Shown: positions 49,381 through 59,600 of the stretch, piece by piece | Layout of the letters: each line of letters starts with the position of its first letter | Position numbering within the stretch: position 1 is the first letter of the stretch | NCBI GenBank assembly: GCA_001910725.1 | Contig: MJGA01000007.1 | Coordinates: forward strand, 496,001 to 560,000 | Source: Phanerodontia chrysosporium | Taxonomy: Eukaryota; Basidiomycota; Agaricomycetes; Polyporales; Phanerochaetaceae | Direction: 5' to 3' | Length of the DNA stretch: 64,000 nucleotides | Position numbers and translations under genes: made by a program | Notes under the pieces: model-generated | Seen by the model: only the letters and a program-made list of their open reading frames with translations | The model's database searches: none | What the model was told of the DNA's origin: nothing

Positions 49381-50114
49381 GGGTGACTTCCCGTAAGGAT
49401 TTAGAACAACCGAAAATTGCTTTTTGAGTGTGATGTCACTGTGACTGGGTGTGACGGGTGGGTGGGGCCTGCTGTTTGTTCTATCCGTAGCACACTGTCG
49501 AACAGGTTTAGAACAAAGAAATTATGCATGGGCCAACCGCAGTAAGGTGCTGTATTCGCGCTGTATCCCGCACTGTGAACGTTGTCGCCTGTGCTGTGAA
49601 CATCACAGCTCGCACTGTGAATGCGCTCTTGTGCTTCTGATCCCATCCTTCTCAAGGAAATGCTCCAGCCACCACCGTAATGATGACGATCTCGCCCTCC
49701 ATGCGGTGTGTCAGCTGTGGTAAGGCGATTGTGTAGGACATCTTGCTAGAGTGTGAGTGAAGCGCCGAGCGAGTCGACGAGAGGACGACGCGCCGCCGCG
49801 ACGCGACGGACTCGGCAGGATTGTCAAAGAGGGCGCCGACGGCCTCGTAAGCGCCTGTATACCGCTTTAGGTCAAACCGCCGGGACGTTGCCGGCGGTAA
49901 GGATTTTCGAGCTGTATTTTTCAGTTTAGACGTCGAGGGCCCAGGACGTCTAAACTTGAATTTTGGGAGGATTTAGAACAGCTCCACTCAGCTCCACCCA
50001 GCCCACCTAAAGTTCTTGCGCGGGCGGCAAATGTCACGCTCGGGCGCCGGACCGATGATTTCCGAGCTCAAAAAGCATTTTTTGGTTGTTCTAAATCCTT
50101 ACGGGAAGTCACCC
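49381..50114. mobile_element. Non-autonomous DNA transposon (MITE-like), 734 bp
   Basis: The left end GGGTGACTTCCCGTAAGG at 49381 is matched exactly by its complement ending at 50114. The repeat is perfect for 31 bp and imperfect to 48 bp. AAT flanks both ends and may be a 3-bp target duplication. Inside there is no transposase, only GC-rich and CTGTGAA-repeat sequence. Superfamily not determined. Confidence 0.8.
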
Positions 50115-50202
50115 AATATGCAAGAATATGCATTGTAAAAAAAAAAGCTATTTCGAAAATTCAAGGGACTGACACAAAAATAGAGCAAAAACTATTATTT
50201 AC

Positions 50203-50280
50203 GCGCGGGGTTCGAACTAAGAGCTCTTACACCTAATACCGAGCGCTACAACTCTTCAGCTAAAAGCTCTTATTAATTCT
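50203..50280 (-). repeat. tRNA-derived SINE-like sequence
   Basis: On the minus strand, TAGCTGAAGAGTTGTAGCG resembles a tRNA A box/D arm and AGTTCGAACCCCG a B box at the right spacing. The acceptor and T stems do not pair, so it is not a working tRNA gene. A run of A on plus (T on minus) near 50140 could be the element's tail. Confidence 0.5.
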
Positions 50281-50690
50281 GGTCAATACTATCATCATAA
50301 CAAGTTATTGAGCATGCTTGGCCAAAGCTATGTGTTTGGAATGAACTTGAGTGTTGTGCCCTCTATCTGAATGCACTCAAATCAGTGCATATACTGGCAA
50401 CCACAAGAAGGAGTGTGTGAACATGGTGAAGGACAAGCTCTGGAGTTTGTTGTGCTGGTTTATGGTGGAATCAAGCAGGCTGGAAACCAGTGATGACCAA
50501 AAACTTGAACACTATAGCAAAGGAGAATTGTTAATGAGTAAACATGAGTCCAACATGTGACATGTACAGGTGGGCACACGCTAAAGCTGGTAGCAACTCT
50601 GGCTCACTTGCAGGTCATTTGTCAAGATGCGTGTCAGAGATTGGGCCAGAAAACAGAGAGCAGGGTTGGAGAAGCAGTATTTGGAGGTTG

Positions 50691-50743
50691 GATGGCAGTT
50701 GGCTTCAGCCTTGAAGGGCTGCGCCCTCGGCAGTCTGCATTGC
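50691..50743 (+). repeat. Dispersed repeat, inverted copy at 51837-51889
   Basis: GATGGCAGTTGGCTTCAGCC and the following TTGAAGGGCTGCGCCCTCGG recur as a near-exact reverse complement at 51837-51889. The two copies flank the solo LTR at 50852-51546 in opposite orientation. They probably belong to an older element disrupted by the LTR insertions. Confidence 0.6.
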
Positions 50744-50851
50744 CTGGATTTTGGAGTCAGAGATTCGGAGAAGTGGCAGGGTTCGGGCCCACACAGAGAT
50801 TGCGAGAAGGGATTAAGCAGAGTTGAGAAGGTACAGGGGAACCTAAGTCAA

Positions 50852-51546
50852 TGTTATGGATGTGACGGCGTAGCCCTATTTGTTCGCTGAATTCTGGCTA
50901 TTTTCCTCGATTAATCCAATGGGCGAGCAGCCCTCGCGCCGTCTGGAGTCCTAGCCACCCACGCTCAGCGCCTGGCCACCCAGCGCCAGCGCTCTGATGG
51001 CGCATCACCCCTAGATGCCAGCGCATCCCGCTGCGTGCTCAGACACTGCCCGGATCACTGGTCTGCCCTGCAACCGGTTCTCCGGATCGCCGAAGCGGCA
51101 CTGTCATCCCTGATGACTTCCTTCGCCGAGACACACCGAGCTGATCATTCTGATGACACAGCCTCAGCCCGACGCAGCCTCGAAATACTGCCAGCTGACA
51201 CAGCCTCGTGACATAGCTCCAGCACAGCCTCACCGCGCAGTCCACGTCGCAGCCCCACTGGCTATGCTGAACACTGCCCATCAGCTTAAGTAATCGTACA
51301 GTCTGCCCTGAACTCCTGTAGTATATAAGAGTAGCACTCCTCACTCCTGTCCATCATCTCGCCCTCTTGGTCAATACGGACAGGTAAGCCCGTCATTTGT
51401 ACTGTAGCATACAACGCTAATACAACTTGGTCAATACGAACAGTTGCACAAACCGTTCGTCGCCGCGTGACTTGCTCCGCTGCACCATCTCGTTGACCTC
51501 CCCATTCGTGCTCCCTCATGTAGCGTTGAGCCTTCGCTCCGCAACA
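50852..51546 (+). repeat. Solo LTR of the gypsy family
   Basis: A diverged copy of the LTR at 53404-54098 with the same 695-bp length, starting TGTTATGGATGTGACGGCG and ending CCGCAACA. Flanks GTCAA and GTCGA look like an aged 5-bp target duplication. It arose by recombination between LTRs of an older insertion. Confidence 0.85.
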
Positions 51547-51961
51547 GTCGATATCTGAACTGCAGATACAAGTGCTAGCACAGGAGCTTATATACTACTG
51601 AGTTCAGAGTTCACAGAGATGGTCGGAGATGCATACAACATATCATACTTCCAATCTGAGAATTGTCTCAGGAACGAAGGGGTAAAGGTTTGCGAGATGA
51701 TGAAGACATGTGGTGAAGAAAGTCCATAGCAACCACCGAAGTCACCACTCCAAATGTCCGCGTTACTCCGTAGCTTCCCTCGAACTCCGGGCGTTCTCCA
51801 TGAGCAGAGTTGGCTCGGAGTTTCAGCACCATGACAGCAACGCAGACCACCGAGGGCACAGCCCTTCAAGGCTGAAGCCAACTGCCATCTAATCCCTGAC
51901 CTCTGCTTTCTCTGATCCCTTCTCCGTTCTTCGGCCCCATTTTCGCCACGCACTTTGACAC

Positions 51962-52594
51962 TGCCCTGGAGTACAGTGGTATATAAGAGTAGCTCTCCTT
52001 GCTCCTGTCTGTTATCTCGACTTCTTGGTCAATACAGACAGGTAAGTGTAACCCTGCAGGTTACGCATGGACACTTTCTCTTGGACATTTCTCTCATGGA
52101 CATTTTCTCTCAGACGTTTCTCCTCCTTTTCCTCTCTCTTTCTTCTCACTTGCCTTTTTTGTATGGGCATGCCACTAAGTGGGTGCTCTTTCCCTTTTGG
52201 ACATTGGCCTCAAATATCTCCAGTGCTTCACGCGCGTGCTGCTCAGAGGTCGCACGCCCTCTACCTTTGTTCCTTACTTCTACCCTCATGGAATGAAGGT
52301 ATGTATATTCTATCCTCACCTGTATTTTAGTTCCTGACTTCTACCCTCACGGAACAAAGAATAAACATTATTCCCATTCTTTTTCTCGTCCGAACTTAGT
52401 GTTCTCATCTGCATGCCGTGGCTGGGTTCCAGTAAGCCTTTGTTTGTATAGTAATAAACCATGCTAATAGTATCTTGGTCAATATGGACAGCTGTATAAG
52501 TTATGCGTCACCGCGTGACTCACTCCACTGCACCTCGTCATCATCGTCCCCATCTGTCCTCTCTTGTGTAGCGTTGGGCCCTAGCTCCATGACA
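51962..52594 (+). repeat. Truncated gypsy LTR, interrupted by a copia-like LTR
   Basis: Matches the TATA-to-end part of the gypsy LTR (TATATAAGAG, then CTTGGTCAATACAGACAGG) up to 52046, and resumes after 52431 (TTTGTATAGTAATAAACC) to TCCATGACA at 52594. The upstream U3 part is missing. Confidence 0.75.
52047..52431 (+). repeat. Copia-like solo LTR nested in the gypsy LTR
   Basis: Starts TGTAACCCTGCAGGTTACG and ends CTGGGTTCCA. It is flanked by a perfect 5-bp duplication GTAAG (52042-52046 and 52432-52436). The end region aligns with that of the LTR-like sequence at 53086-53395. The copia label rests on the short palindromic TGTAACC start and is tentative. Confidence 0.7.
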
Positions 52595-53085
52595 GCAGAG
52601 AGTCGCAGGAGTTCACAAACACACAAAAGAAGCTTAAGACCAAAGGGGGTCTTGTGCTGCCACTACCTACAACAGAAGAGACATTTTATACTACTTTACT
52701 CAGTTGCACTACATCAGAACTATACAGTACAATGTTCCTACACCATCTGACAGTGGTGAAACTGCTTAATGAAGCATGCAAGGCATCGGCAACAAGACTG
52801 CGAGGTCTACGAGAGGATCGCAGCAGGCGGCAAGGGCTGGTGCACAGGCAAATACTTGGGCCGAGCAGATACTACTCGGGCACAGTGTGGGATGCATGTG
52901 GCGAGGTGCTCAGCAGGTGTTTAGCATCAGGTGTGTGACTTGGGGTGCCGCCACGTTGGCTGCAATGTGCTCGGGGGAACTCAGGCAGGCATATGGTGCA
53001 CTGGTCTTGGCTTCAGTTTTATCAGCGAATGATACAGGGCGCAGGAAACACATGTTCTGGTGTGTTGGCAGGTGCAGCGGCAAGC

Positions 53086-53395
53086 TGTAACCCGACTGCT
53101 CGGGTTACAATGGACAGTGGTACGAACGAACTCTTTAGTTACACATGGACCCATACGCCCTGACACTCTTTCCTTTTTAGTATACGCACCCACCTTCCCT
53201 TTCCTGCTCCACTTCTCCCCTCCGTCATCACTGCTCCTTGTTTGAACCTTGTTTCTCGGACTCTTATAATTCTCACCCTCAAGCTGTGATCTTCAGTCTC
53301 TTCCCCCCCCCCCCCCCCCGGTGGCTCGAAGAATACATCTTGTGCTAATTCTTGCTCGGAATTGAGTGTCTCACCACCACACGGCGAGATTACAC
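53086..53395 (+). repeat. Second copia-like solo LTR
   Basis: Begins TGTAACCCGACTGCTCGGGT (the first 23 bases form a hairpin, 53087-53108) and ends near GGCGAGATTACA. It contains a poly-C tract at about 53305-53321. Target duplication is ambiguous; CAAGC flanks both sides if the LTR ends at GATTA. Confidence 0.5.
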
Positions 53396-53403
53396 AAGCA
53401 GGG

Positions 53404-54098
53404 TGTCACGGATGTGACGGCGTGGCCCTATTTTTCGCCGATTTTTGGCTGTTTTCCTCGATTAATCCAACGGGCGAGCAGCCCTCGCGCCGTCTGGAGT
53501 CCTAGCCGCCCACACTCAGCGCCTGGCCACCCAGCGCCAGCGCTCTGATGGCGCATCACCCCTAGATGCCAGCGCATCCCGCTGCGTGCTCAGACACTGC
53601 CCGGATCACTGGTCTGCCCTGCAACCGGTTCCCCGGATCGCCGAGGAGGCACTGTCATCCCTGATGACTCCCCTCGCCGAGGCTCGCCGAGTTGATCATC
53701 CCCATGACACAGCCTCGGTCCGACGCAGCCTCGGACACTGCCAGCTGACACAGCCTCATGACATAGCCCCCGCACAGCCTCGCCGCGCAGCCCGCGTCGC
53801 AGCCTCGCCGGCTATGCCGAGCACTGCCCATCAGCTTAGGTAATCGTACAGCCTGCCCTAAAGACTCTGTAGTATATAAGGGTAGCACTCCTCGCTCCTG
53901 TCCGTCATCTCGACCTCTTGGTCAATACGGACAGGTAAGCCCCAGCTTGTATAGTAGAATAGTTCGCTAATGTTATCTTGGTCAATACGGACAGCTGCGC
54001 AAGTTTGTTCGTCGCCGCGTGACTCGCTCCGCTGCGCCTCGTTGTCGACCTCCCCATCTGCCCTCCCTCGTGCAGCGTTGAGCCTTTGCTCCGCGACA
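53404..54098 (+). repeat. 5' LTR
   Basis: A TATATAAG box at 53873-53880 places RNA start near 53907. A 19-bp direct repeat (TCTTGGTCAATACGGACAG) occurs at 53916-53934 and 53976-53994. Confidence 0.95.
53935..53994 (+). other. Intron-like segment in the LTR leader
   Basis: GTAAGC donor at 53935, branch-like CGCTAATG near 53966-53972, and ACAG acceptor ending at 53994, giving exactly 60 nt. The exon end and intron end carry the same 19-bp word. The only ATG of the leader (53969) lies inside. The solo LTR at 50852-51546 conserves the arrangement. Confidence 0.5.
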
Positions 54099-54100
54099 TT

Positions 54101-54110
54101 AGGTCGAGAT
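54101..54110 (+). promoter_or_regulatory. Candidate primer-binding site, self-priming type
   Basis: AGGTCGAGAT, two bases past the LTR end, is the exact complement of ATCTCGACCT at 53907-53916, which is where the RNA is predicted to start (34 nt after the TATA box). I see no obvious tRNA 3'-end match. Tf1/sushi elements prime reverse transcription from their own RNA 5' end in this way. Confidence 0.65.
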
Positions 54111-54203
54111 CTTTTGGGTGCCCTAGGCAATTTTCCCCTACCGCTCCCCCATACCACCGTTTAAAAAAGTTTATCCCCTCCGATTAAAACGAGTACGTCG
54201 TAG

Positions 54204-54977
54204 TCGAGCAGCCCGCTCACTCCGTACACGTTGCTAAGGCTTGCTTTTGCAGTGCCGAAAGACGTTCGTCGAAGCGCGGCCTCTCCGCCCCCGAACGCAC
54301 CTCTCCTCAAGGACCACATCCCCCAGCGCATTTTCGACCGCCTCCAACGTCGTCGCGAGGCCGGCAACCCCGTCAAGTGGACTGACCGCAAAGTCAAAGC
54401 GGTCATCAAGTACGTGTCCACGCTCCCCCAACCTCCGCCCTCTGTCCCCTCCATCAACTGGACCGCCGTCCGCGAAGCTCGTGAGGCTGAACAGCGCGTA
54501 GGCAACCGCATCCGCGAGCAGCGCCAACGCGAGGCGCAAGAAGCTCAGGCCGCCGTAGCCGCCTCCTCCTCGAAGCTCAGTTTGGCAGAGCGCCTCAGCG
54601 CCGCCCCGACGTACGAGCCCATCGCCCGCAAGCCCGTCGGCATCGACATCCCCAGATACTCCCCCACCGACCTCGTCAACATCTTCACGCCCAAGTTCGA
54701 CGCGACTATCAGGCGTCTCAAGGCCATCGAGGAGGTCGACCTGCTCCTCATCGTCAACAGCGACCACGCCCACCACTTCCATCTCCTGTTCGAACGACTT
54801 TGCCAGATCCGCGCTGAACTCAGTCGTCTCGCCCCGACCACCACGTTTAAGGAGTGGCACCAATACGAGCTCGGTCTCGCTCAAATTGGTGACATTTCGT
54901 TCATCGGTTTAAGGCGAAACTTCCGCCGTATCGTGGGACAGTTGAACATTGTGTACGAGGCTGGATATTTCGATTAG
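54204..54977 (+). other. Methionine-free, coding-like open frame in the retrotransposon leader
   Basis: Open for about 257 codons to a TAG at 54975, with strongly C-biased third positions and protein-like content (DHIPQRIFDRLQRRREAGNP, VKWTDRKVKAVIKYVSTLP, LLFERLCQIRAELSRLAP, EWHQYELGLAQIGDISFIGL). It contains no Met codon and the whole leader lacks ATG. After the TAG the same frame stays protein-like (DTGCSNQPHFFARNLEDR) to a TAG at 55218. From about 55217 the gag frame itself is open and protein-like upstream of the gag ATG. No homologue is recognised. It could be an upstream gag extension read by non-AUG initiation, or a relic. Confidence 0.45.
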
Positions 54978-55399
54978 TTTATAAATATATCTCGTGTCAC
55001 TCTGGATACCGGCTGTTCGAATCAACCGCACTTCTTTGCGCGGAATCTCGAAGATCGCACCGTTCGCGACTGTCACCTCATCGATCGAGGAGAAGACTGG
55101 GAGTTCGCCCCTGCGACGAACAGCCCTGCCCACACCGGGAAAGTACTCCGCCTGCCCCACAACTTCCGCCGAGCACTCGAGAAATCCAAATCGAGCGCCC
55201 TCGTTTCGCACAACGGCTAGAATTCGCCCGCGCCTCCGCCACCACTCCGAATACTCCCGACCGCAGCCCTCCGGACAGCAGCCACCATTCGTCTCCCGAG
55301 ACATCGCTCGGCTCCGTCCTCTCTGATCACGAACCAGCCCCTTCGCCCCTCGATCTCTCGCGCGCTCACTCAGGAGCCAACACTCCCCGTCCCCCCAAT

Positions 55400-56650
55400 A
55401 TGTCGAGCACTCCCGGAGGAGCGCCACCCGGTCCGGCGCCTCCCGACCCCGTTTCTGCCGCCCTCCTGCAGATGGCCCAGGCTATGACGCAGCTCACTCA
55501 CACGGTTAACACTCTGGCCCAGACTATTGGCGCCAATCGGACAACAGTCAACGCTACGGTCAACGCCAACAAGGAACTGCCCTTCGTCGAGAAGCCCATC
55601 CCATTCAAGGGAAAGGGGTCTGACACGGCCCGTCTCTTCCGCGCCGCCTACCGCATCTACGCCGATGGACAGCCGGAGAAATTCGGCAAGCGGGACGTCA
55701 ACGGTAACCTCGAACGCGATCCCAACACCGGACAGATCATGGTAGACGGTCAGAAGTGGATCGTTGGCGCCCTCTCCTTTATGCAGGACGAAGCTGCCGA
55801 ATGGGCACGGCAGTATATCGAACAGGCAGCAGACGGCACGCAGCTATTCGGAGGCTCTCGCGCCCAATTCTGGGAGGCATTCAAGAACCGGTTCGAGCCC
55901 GTCGACGAGAAGGCCGAGGCCCTCAGCAAGCTACAGGCATGCACGCAAGGCAATCGTCGGTTCGCGGAGTTCTTTGCGGAGTTCCAATCCCTCGCCGGTC
56001 GCACAAAGCTCACCTCGGAGGACCTAGCAGCCCGGCTCCGGACGAAGTTCAATAAGGACTACCTCGAGCGGATCTCGTACATGGTCAACCCCAGCACCGG
56101 CAAAGGCCCCGAGACGTACGACGAGCTCAAGAACGCAGGTTTCGCCGTCGATCGGTCGAAGGACAAGCTCTCGCAAGATCTCTTGGCACAGCAGGGCAAG
56201 GCGTCCTCAACTCCGGCTAGCTCGTCGACGCGCGCCTTCCGCGACCCGAGCGCAATGGACATCGACGCCTCGAATATCGACGAGCTGTTTAAGGGTCTCA
56301 CTGGCACGGATCTCAAGCGTCAGTTCGACGCCGTCATGAAGGATCGCTGCAAGGTCTGCGGCTCGAAGTCCCACAAGTCCACGGACCCCGTTCACCACGA
56401 CTCGGTTTGCAACCACTGTGGCAAGAAGGGTCACTGGTCCCGCGTCTGTCGCGCTCGCCTCGAGGGCAAGCCGAGAACCGCCCCCGCTACCGCTGCCGTC
56501 CGCGCCTCGTCTTCGGATACCTCGTCACAGGACTCCTCGTCTCCGGCCTCCTCGTCTTCCGGCAGCTCATCCGACGACCAGAGCGCCGCTATCGCCGCCC
56601 TCCGTGATCAGCTGGCTCTGATACAGAAGCAGCTCGGGGGTTTTGCTTAA
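55400..56650 (+). CDS. gag: Gag
   Basis: Starts MSSTPGGAPPGPAPPDPV at the first ATG of the spliced leader. A retrotransposon gag core follows (PFKGKGSDTARLFRAAYRIY, FMQDEAAEWARQYIEQ, FWEAFKNRFEPVDEKAEAL, FFAEFQSLAGRTKLTSEDLA). Then comes a CCHC zinc knuckle CNHCGKKGHWSRVC and a Ser-rich tail ending QLALIQKQLGGFA. 416 residues. It forms the virus-like particle and binds the RNA. Its end overlaps a slippery heptamer leading into pol. Confidence 0.92.
   Translation: MSSTPGGAPPGPAPPDPVSAALLQMAQAMTQLTHTVNTLAQTIGANRTTVNATVNANKELPFVEKPIPFKGKGSDTARLFRAAYRIYADGQPEKFGKRDVNGNLERDPNTGQIMVDGQKWIVGALSFMQDEAAEWARQYIEQAADGTQLFGGSRAQFWEAFKNRFEPVDEKAEALSKLQACTQGNRRFAEFFAEFQSLAGRTKLTSEDLAARLRTKFNKDYLERISYMVNPSTGKGPETYDELKNAGFAVDRSKDKLSQDLLAQQGKASSTPASSSTRAFRDPSAMDIDASNIDELFKGLTGTDLKRQFDAVMKDRCKVCGSKSHKSTDPVHHDSVCNHCGKKGHWSRVCRARLEGKPRTAPATAAVRASSSDTSSQDSSSPASSSSGSSSDDQSAAIAALRDQLALIQKQLGGFA
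56638..56644 (+). promoter_or_regulatory. Candidate -1 ribosomal frameshift site
   Basis: GGGTTTT read as G-GGT-TTT in the gag frame fits the X-XXY-YYZ rule, two codons before the gag stop. The -1 frame is open from here through the protease region. Confidence 0.65.
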
Positions 56651-59600
56651 GGGGCCGAAGTGACGCCGCATCGTCGGTCCCCGTTTCGTCGAGCCCGGAT
56701 TCAACTCCGGCGCCTTCTGTAGAACCACAGGACACTTCCGATACCATCCGCTCGTGTACGATATCAGTATTAGACCCCTTTTCGAATCACTATCGTGTAC
56801 CAATAAAGCTCACCGGACTCAATAAAACTATTCGCACGCCTGCAATGATTGACTCCGGTGCGACTTCGTTGTTCATCCACGAGGATTTCTGTAAGCGACA
56901 CAAGATCCTCACGGTACCGCTCAAAAGGGAGATTACACTGTACAACATCGACGGAACTAGGAATGAAGCAGGGTCTATCACGCATCGCGCCAGACTCCAG
57001 CTGACTGTCGGTTCATACACGTTTAAGGAGGAGTTTCTTGTCACAAATATCGGTCCGGAGGACGTCATCCTCGGACTTCCGTGGCTCAAGAAATGGAATC
57101 CAAACATCGACTGGGAAACGGGAGATGTCCAGTTTCAACTCCGCGGCGGAGCTGAGGACACCCCGGTTTTCGGTATCCATCAGATTGACGCCAACCGCTC
57201 CGAACGCCGTGAATGGCTTCGGGCAGGCATTGTTGAGGACGCCAAGGACGAAGTCTGGATCCTCGCTGGCTACACTTACTCGCAAGCGATCGCTGTCGAA
57301 GCCAATCGCGAGAAGTACGCCAAGACGTTCGAAGAGCTGGTTCCCAAAGAGTACCACCGACATAGGAAGGTGTTCTCCGAAGAGGAATCGCACCGGCTCC
57401 CGAAGCATCAGCCCTGGGACCACGCGATAGATCTCGTCCCGGACGCCCCGGCATCGATCAAATCGAAGGTCTACCCCATGTCCCCGATTGAGAACGAAGA
57501 ACTACAGCGGTTCATCGACGACGCACTCGCCAAAGGATACATCGTCCCCAGCAAGTCTCCGATCGCTTCCCCTGTCTTCTTCATCAAGAAAAAGGATGGC
57601 AAGCTCCGGTTTATCCAGGATTACCGCAAGCTCAACGACATCACCGTGAAGAATCGCTATCCCCTTCCGCTCGCCTCCGACATCATCGGAAAGCTCCAGG
57701 GCGCCAAGATCTTCACCAAGTTCGACGTCCGTTGAGGCTACAACAACGTCCGGATTAAGGAAGGTGACGAGTGGAAAGCCGCCTTCGTCACCAACCGCGG
57801 TCTCTTCGAACCCCGAGTCATGTACTTCGGTCTGTGCAACAGCCCTGCCACGTTCCAGGCCCTCATGAACCACATCTTCGCCGACCTCATCGCCGAAGGC
57901 AAGGTCGCAGTTTACCTCGACGACATCCTCATCTGGTCGAACGATCTCGCTTCGCATCGGAAGATTGTTCACGAGGTCCTGGCACGCCTCGCCAAGTACG
58001 ATCTGTACCTTCGGCCCGAGAAGTGTGAGTTCGAGCGCTCAGAGATCGAGTATCTTGGGCTCCTCATCAGCGAAGGACAAGTCGGCATGGACCCTGGCAA
58101 GGTTAAGGCAGTAGCCGAGTGGCCGACCCCGAAGAACCTCAAAGACGTACGAGGCTTCGTCGGGTTCGCCAACTTCTATCGCCGTTTCATCAAAGACTTC
58201 TCAAAGATCTGCCATCCGTTGCACGATCTGACGAAGAAGGATACTCCGTTTAATTGGGGTCCCGCACAGGCAGAAGCCTTCGAGACGCTCAAGCGCGCTT
58301 TCACGACTCAGCCCGTGCTCGCCATGTGGAGCATTGATCGGCCAACTCGCGTTGAGACCGATGCTTCTGGCTATGCCACCGGAGGAGTCATCGCTCAACG
58401 CAACCCGAGGACGGTCTCTGGCATCCAATCGCTTATCGCTCGCAGACCATGAGCCCCGCCGAGCGGAATTACGAGATCTGGGATCGCGAGATGCTTGCAA
58501 TCATCGAAGCTCTCAAGGACTGGCGCCAGTTCCTCGAAGGACTCCCGGAGCCTTTTGAGATCTGGACCGATCATCAGAATCTCCAGTACTGGAAGACTGC
58601 ACAGAATCTCACATGGCGACAAGCCCGGTGGGCTTCCTACCTCGCCGAGTACGACTTCCGCATCATCCACCGCCCCGGCAAAACGCATCTCCTCGCCGAC
58701 CCGCTCTCCCGGCCCTCCTCGCTGCATGTCTCTGATGAAGAAGACAATCGCTCACAGGTAGTACTGAAGCCAGAGCTGTTTAAGATAGCCGCCACGGTAG
58801 CTTTCGCAAACCCCTCCCCCCTCGAGAAGCGCATTCGCGACTGCTCCGAAAAGGAAAAGGAAGTCGCAGACGCTCTGCAGACTCTCCGGACCAAGGGGCC
58901 CCGCAAGCTGCGCAACGGTGTCCTCGAATGGGAAGAGGACAACGGCCTTCTCTACTACCATGGGAAAGTTTATGTCCCGAACAGTGCCGCACTGCGCAAC
59001 GACGTCATCAAGTCTTGCCACGATGCGCCGACTGCCGGACACCCTGGGAAGCACACCACCCTCGAGTTGGTTTCTCGGTACTATTGGTGGCCGCGCATCT
59101 CCGCCGATGTTAGCCGCTACGTGCTCGGCTGCGACCAATGTCAACGGTACAAGTCCGCCCCACATCCGAAAGCCACCCTACAGCCCCACGACGTCCCTTC
59201 AGGACCCTGGGAACACGTCGGCGTGGATCTCATCACACAGCTCCCGCGTGACGCCAAGACCAAGAAGGACTCGATCGCGGTCTACGTGGACCACTACTCG
59301 GATCAGTGCCACCTTGTCCCGGTCGACTCGACGATCACCGCGGCCGGCATGGGCGACGTCCACTACACGGACATCTTCCGCCTCCACGGCCTCCCGCGCA
59401 AGATCTTCTCCGATCGCGGACCCCAGTTTGCTGCGCAGTACATGCAAGCGCTGTATAAGCGCCTCGGCATCGCTACTGGTCTCACCACGGCATATCACCC
59501 AGAAGGCAACGGCAAGGTCGAACGCAAGAACCAGGAAGTCGAGAAATTCCTGCGCCTCTTCGTCTCCCAGCGCCAAGATGACTGGGTTGATTGGCTCCCG

